From contig PCBK01000114.1 of assembly GCA_002731275.1 (NCBI GenBank), forward strand, positions 1 through 64,000: a DNA stretch of 64,000 nucleotides, in the 5' to 3' direction. Below the pieces are notes generated by a model. It was not told the origin of the DNA, did not search any database, and worked only from the letters and a program-made list of their open reading frames with translations. Positions within the stretch are counted from its first letter, which is position 1, and each line of letters begins with the position of its first letter. Position numbers and translations under genes: made by a program. This document shows positions 61,478 through 64,000 of this stretch, in pieces. This stretch comes from Deltaproteobacteria bacterium. Its GTDB lineage: Bacteria > Myxococcota_C > UBA6777.

Positions 61478-64000
61478 ATGAAGATACGATGTGACGAATG
61501 TCAAAGCGTTTTCCTGATTGACGATAGTTTGATCTCCGATAAAGGCGTGAAAGCACAATGTCCCAAGTGTGGATTTCAGAAAATTGTGTGGAAACAGAGC
61601 TCATTGGTCGATGAGCAACCCTATGGCGCGGGGTGGGGGAATGCCAGTCCAGACCCATACGGTAGTGGGTATGGTTCTTCTGATGGCTTACAAGGACTTG
61701 GTCTGGGGGCGACAGGGTCGTCTTTTGACAGCGAACCTTCATCCTTGGATTTTGGTGGGATGGGGGGAGCCAACGATATCACGTGCTTTAAGTGTGGCAA
61801 ACCTATGGCGGAGAGTCCAGATACAGTGCTCCCTATTTGTCAGGATTGTATCGACAAGAGCGCTGAAACGCCAACTATCTATTCAACATCATCTTCTGAT
61901 CTGCACGCACCTTCTTTTGATCCCATCGGTGCACCTCCACTCCAAGACGCAGGCCCCCTGATTCCTGGACTCAACGAGCAAGCATTGCCTCCTGATCTGA
62001 TGGCGGCGACCTCGACTGTTTACGATGGCCCCTCAAGTGTCGATGTCGTCTCCGAAATCGACGCTTCGACGGCGCTATCATTTGTAGACAGTGGCCCAAC
62101 CTCTGTGACCGAGATGCCCACGAGTGTTGCTGTGCATAAATTGGATCCAAACTGGATTAAGCTGCGCAGTGACGGAAAAGAGATTGGTCCTGTCTCCTTA
62201 CAGGAAGTTCGCTCTTTGTACGCACACGGAAAAATCAACCTTGACGACGAGTATTCCGGCAAGGAAGGGGGATGGGTTGCTATCCGCGATGTTCCCGACT
62301 TGTTCTCCGTGTTGAATCGCACGCCCAAGCTGAACGAAGCTCGCCCTGCGACGAGAGCACCAAGCAGCGCTCGCAAAGGCGGTGGTGGCGGTGGTGGAAG
62401 AGGTATCCTCGGAGCCGTTGTTGGGTTGGTCTTACTCGGCGCCATTGGTGGTGTCGCGTATTACTTCATGCCTCGCGGTGGTGGAGGTCCCTCCAAGGTC
62501 CGCAATGTCGGAGGCAGTGGACTCCCTGCTGAGAAGAAACTCTTGACCAGCAAACTCAAAGCCTGGAAACAAGAGTTTGGCAAAGGCAAGCGCGATGTGA
62601 AAAAAAGCGCGCTACTCACCAGACAGGCCTTTGCGTTGTTCTATCGAGACGAACCCAAGTCCTACAGAGCTGCTGTTGAGTTGTTCAAAAAAGCCTTGGT
62701 GCGCGATAGCAAAAATGATCGTGCGCTCGCTGGTCTCGCCCTGAGCTTCCTCTGGTCAAGCTCGAATGGTCGTCCCTCACTTCGTATTATCCGTGAGTAC
62801 GATGTGATTCTTCGTCAGGAGAATCGCAGCCGTAAATCGCCTGTTCTTCGCGCTGCATATGCCGTGTACCTCGCACGTCAGGGCGAAAGCAAGAAGGCGC
62901 TCAAAAAAGCTCGTCGTGCTGCAAAGCGCGCAAGAGGGGATGCTTTGACGCTGCTTGTCGCCGGCCAAATGATGCTTGAGCAAAGAAAGAGCCGCAAAGT
63001 CGCGATTCGCTATCTTGAGCGTGCGATGAAGAAAACACCCACGTTGTTTCGCGCACGTTACCATCTTGCGGCAGCGTTGAGCCAAAGCTCTCGTTATTAC
63101 AAAGCAACGCAAGCGCTCTTGCCACTCATCGAAAAATCTCATCCCCGGGCACTCTTTCTCAACGCCAAAAACAAGGCAGATCTTGGCCTGTACAAAGAAG
63201 CTGTGAAGAGCCTCGACCGACTCGTCAGAAAACAGCCAAACTCCATCGAAGCTCGTCTCATGCTCGGTATGATTGCCTACCAATTTTTAGGACGTCGTTC
63301 TCTCGCAATGAAACATCTTGTGCGCGCTTCGAGAATGGAGCCAAGACCACTGTTGAAAAAGAAAATTATCCTTCACCTTGGATATCTCGCGTTACTCTCT
63401 CGTCGCTCCAGAAAAGTGAAGCAATACCTCAAGATCATCAACGAAATGGATAAGTACTACTATCCAGCGATGTTGTTGAAAGCCCAACTGTACATCTTGA
63501 AAAGGAAATATGCTCCCGCTGAAAAAATGCTGCGCAAGTTGATGGGGCAAATTTCAGATGTTTCTATTCGCATCTTGCTCGCCTATGTTCTCGAGATGCA
63601 AAAGAAACAAGACGCGTCCTACAAGATGATTTTGCAGATCGCGACAGACAACAGCCGTAATGTTTGGGCGCAGCTGATGCTCGCGGCTGTCTACTTCCGA
63701 AAGGACAACGAAACACAAGCCTCATTGGCCATTCGTAACGTCCTCGACATCGAACCAGGTCTGTTGAAGAGTAAACAAAAACCAACCCACTTCTACGTGG
63801 CAGGAACACCTCATCGTTGGGCGATTCGTGTCTTCCAAAAAGCGAAGGCTGAAGACCGCTCTGTCACAGCTGCTGCGACAGGTATTGCCTACTATCACAA
63901 TGGTGAACTCAGCAACGCCAAGTCCTGGTTGCGTCGCGCTGTTGCATACGACCGCAAAGGGCTCGCAGGGAATCTGTACATGGGTTACCTTGAAATGCTC
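61478..64000 (+). CDS. zinc-ribbon, GYF and TPR membrane protein, truncated by window end
   Basis: Open from ATG 61478 through the last base (841 codons, no stop). N-terminal MJ0042-type zinc ribbon MKIRCDECQSVF...CPKCG with Cys 5, 8, 28 and 31, a second Cys pair CFKCG / CQDC near 105-130, a Ser/Pro-rich linker, a GYF_2-like domain (WIKLRSDGKEIGPVSLQEVR at about 227), a Gly-rich loop, one membrane helix (GILGAVVGLVLLGAIGGVAYY, about 308-328), then at least ten TPR units to the window end. This layout is well known in Myxococcota, in large envelope-associated proteins. The TPR part would be outside the cytoplasm by helix count. An extended -10-like TGGTATAGA lies about 100 bases before the start. 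Function unknown. Confidence 0.83.
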   Translation, partial: MKIRCDECQSVFLIDDSLISDKGVKAQCPKCGFQKIVWKQSSLVDEQPYGAGWGNASPDPYGSGYGSSDGLQGLGLGATGSSFDSEPSSLDFGGMGGANDITCFKCGKPMAESPDTVLPICQDCIDKSAETPTIYSTSSSDLHAPSFDPIGAPPLQDAGPLIPGLNEQALPPDLMAATSTVYDGPSSVDVVSEIDASTALSFVDSGPTSVTEMPTSVAVHKLDPNWIKLRSDGKEIGPVSLQEVRSLYAHGKINLDDEYSGKEGGWVAIRDVPDLFSVLNRTPKLNEARPATRAPSSARKGGGGGGGRGILGAVVGLVLLGAIGGVAYYFMPRGGGGPSKVRNVGGSGLPAEKKLLTSKLKAWKQEFGKGKRDVKKSALLTRQAFALFYRDEPKSYRAAVELFKKALVRDSKNDRALAGLALSFLWSSSNGRPSLRIIREYDVILRQENRSRKSPVLRAAYAVYLARQGESKKALKKARRAAKRARGDALTLLVAGQMMLEQRKSRKVAIRYLERAMKKTPTLFRARYHLAAALSQSSRYYKATQALLPLIEKSHPRALFLNAKNKADLGLYKEAVKSLDRLVRKQPNSIEARLMLGMIAYQFLGRRSLAMKHLVRASRMEPRPLLKKKIILHLGYLALLSRRSRKVKQYLKIINEMDKYYYPAMLLKAQLYILKRKYAPAEKMLRKLMGQISDVSIRILLAYVLEMQKKQDASYKMILQIATDNSRNVWAQLMLAAVYFRKDNETQASLAIRNVLDIEPGLLKSKQKPTHFYVAGTPHRWAIRVFQKAKAEDRSVTAAATGIAYYHNGELSNAKSWLRRAVAYDRKGLAGNLYMGYLEML

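Noticed and set aside
1-64000. tRNA, rRNA, integrase or transposase genes
   Set aside because: No T-loop-type motif with matching acceptor stems was seen in the intergenic regions and no recombinase motif in the translated frames; a tRNAscan run would settle the first point.

Overview
The window looks like chromosomal DNA of a free-living, predatory-type or soil/sediment 'deltaproteobacterium', most probably a Myxococcota-like lineage. This is an inference from gene content: a Ser/Thr kinase with membrane tail, a PP2C phosphatase with a PEGA domain, a zinc-ribbon/GYF/TPR membrane protein, giant lipoproteins with ASH (choice-of-anchor D) and VWA domains, two sets of Bat genes, and many Lys/Arg-rich secreted proteins. 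No rRNA, tRNA, CRISPR array, phage gene or transposase was recognised. Coding density is high, and long co-directional blocks suggest operons.

Layout. 0.1-6.3 kb (minus): a bacterial sn-glycerol-1-phosphate dehydrogenase homologue, then two paralogous secreted/membrane proteins of unknown function with overlapping ends. 7-10.3 kb (plus): an MltD-like lytic transglycosylase lipoprotein and a B12-binding radical SAM enzyme. 10.4-17.6 kb: a methyltransferase, a polyprenyl-phosphate-type GT2, and a minus-strand set of a radical SAM/SPASM protein, an MMPL/RND exporter and a ceramide-glucosyltransferase/HpnI-like GT2; together they look like a lipid or glycolipid synthesis and export locus. 18.3-25.9 kb: MFS transporter, HAD hydrolase, MAPEG protein, TPR protein, BamD-like protein, BatD-like protein, M48 protease. 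26.3-32 kb (plus): YceI protein, amidase lipoprotein, a Usp-Usp-DUF389 fusion, a MORN-repeat protein with a degenerate ChaN/Tiki-like domain, and an HD hydrolase.

32-35.2 kb (minus) holds the most interesting system: nucleotidyltransferase, a TIGR04222-type membrane protein ending in a ten-cysteine Gly/Ser tail, a DUF692 (MNIO) enzyme, and a DUF2063/SCO6045-like partner. The last three reading frames overlap one another. This is the arrangement expected for a ribosomally made, post-translationally modified product in which the substrate is the C-terminal tail of a membrane protein.

35.7-42.4 kb (minus): ABC-2 exporter (ATPase and permease), a ketosynthase, a ketosynthase lacking its nucleophile (chain-length-factor-like) and a Ser/Thr kinase, probably one transcription unit. 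42.5-48 kb (minus): acyl-CoA dehydrogenase and a Bat-type cluster (BatD-like, two VWA proteins, a PH-like membrane protein, a TPR protein) without MoxR or DUF58 genes. 48.3-49.6 kb (plus): PP2C-PEGA phosphatase. 49.6-50.2 kb: a non-coding stretch with about ten copies of a palindrome close to TCAAACGTTTGA. 50.2-58.4 kb (minus): two very similar ASH/VWA lipoproteins and an ASH/PKD lipoprotein. 58.9-64 kb (plus): a SurA/PpiD-like chaperone with a histone-H1-like repeat, a 16-cysteine basic secreted protein, and a truncated zinc-ribbon/GYF/TPR protein that runs off the end.

Start codons were moved from the longest frame where a ribosome binding site or signal peptide argued for it. Functions are from motif reading only; no database search was possible.
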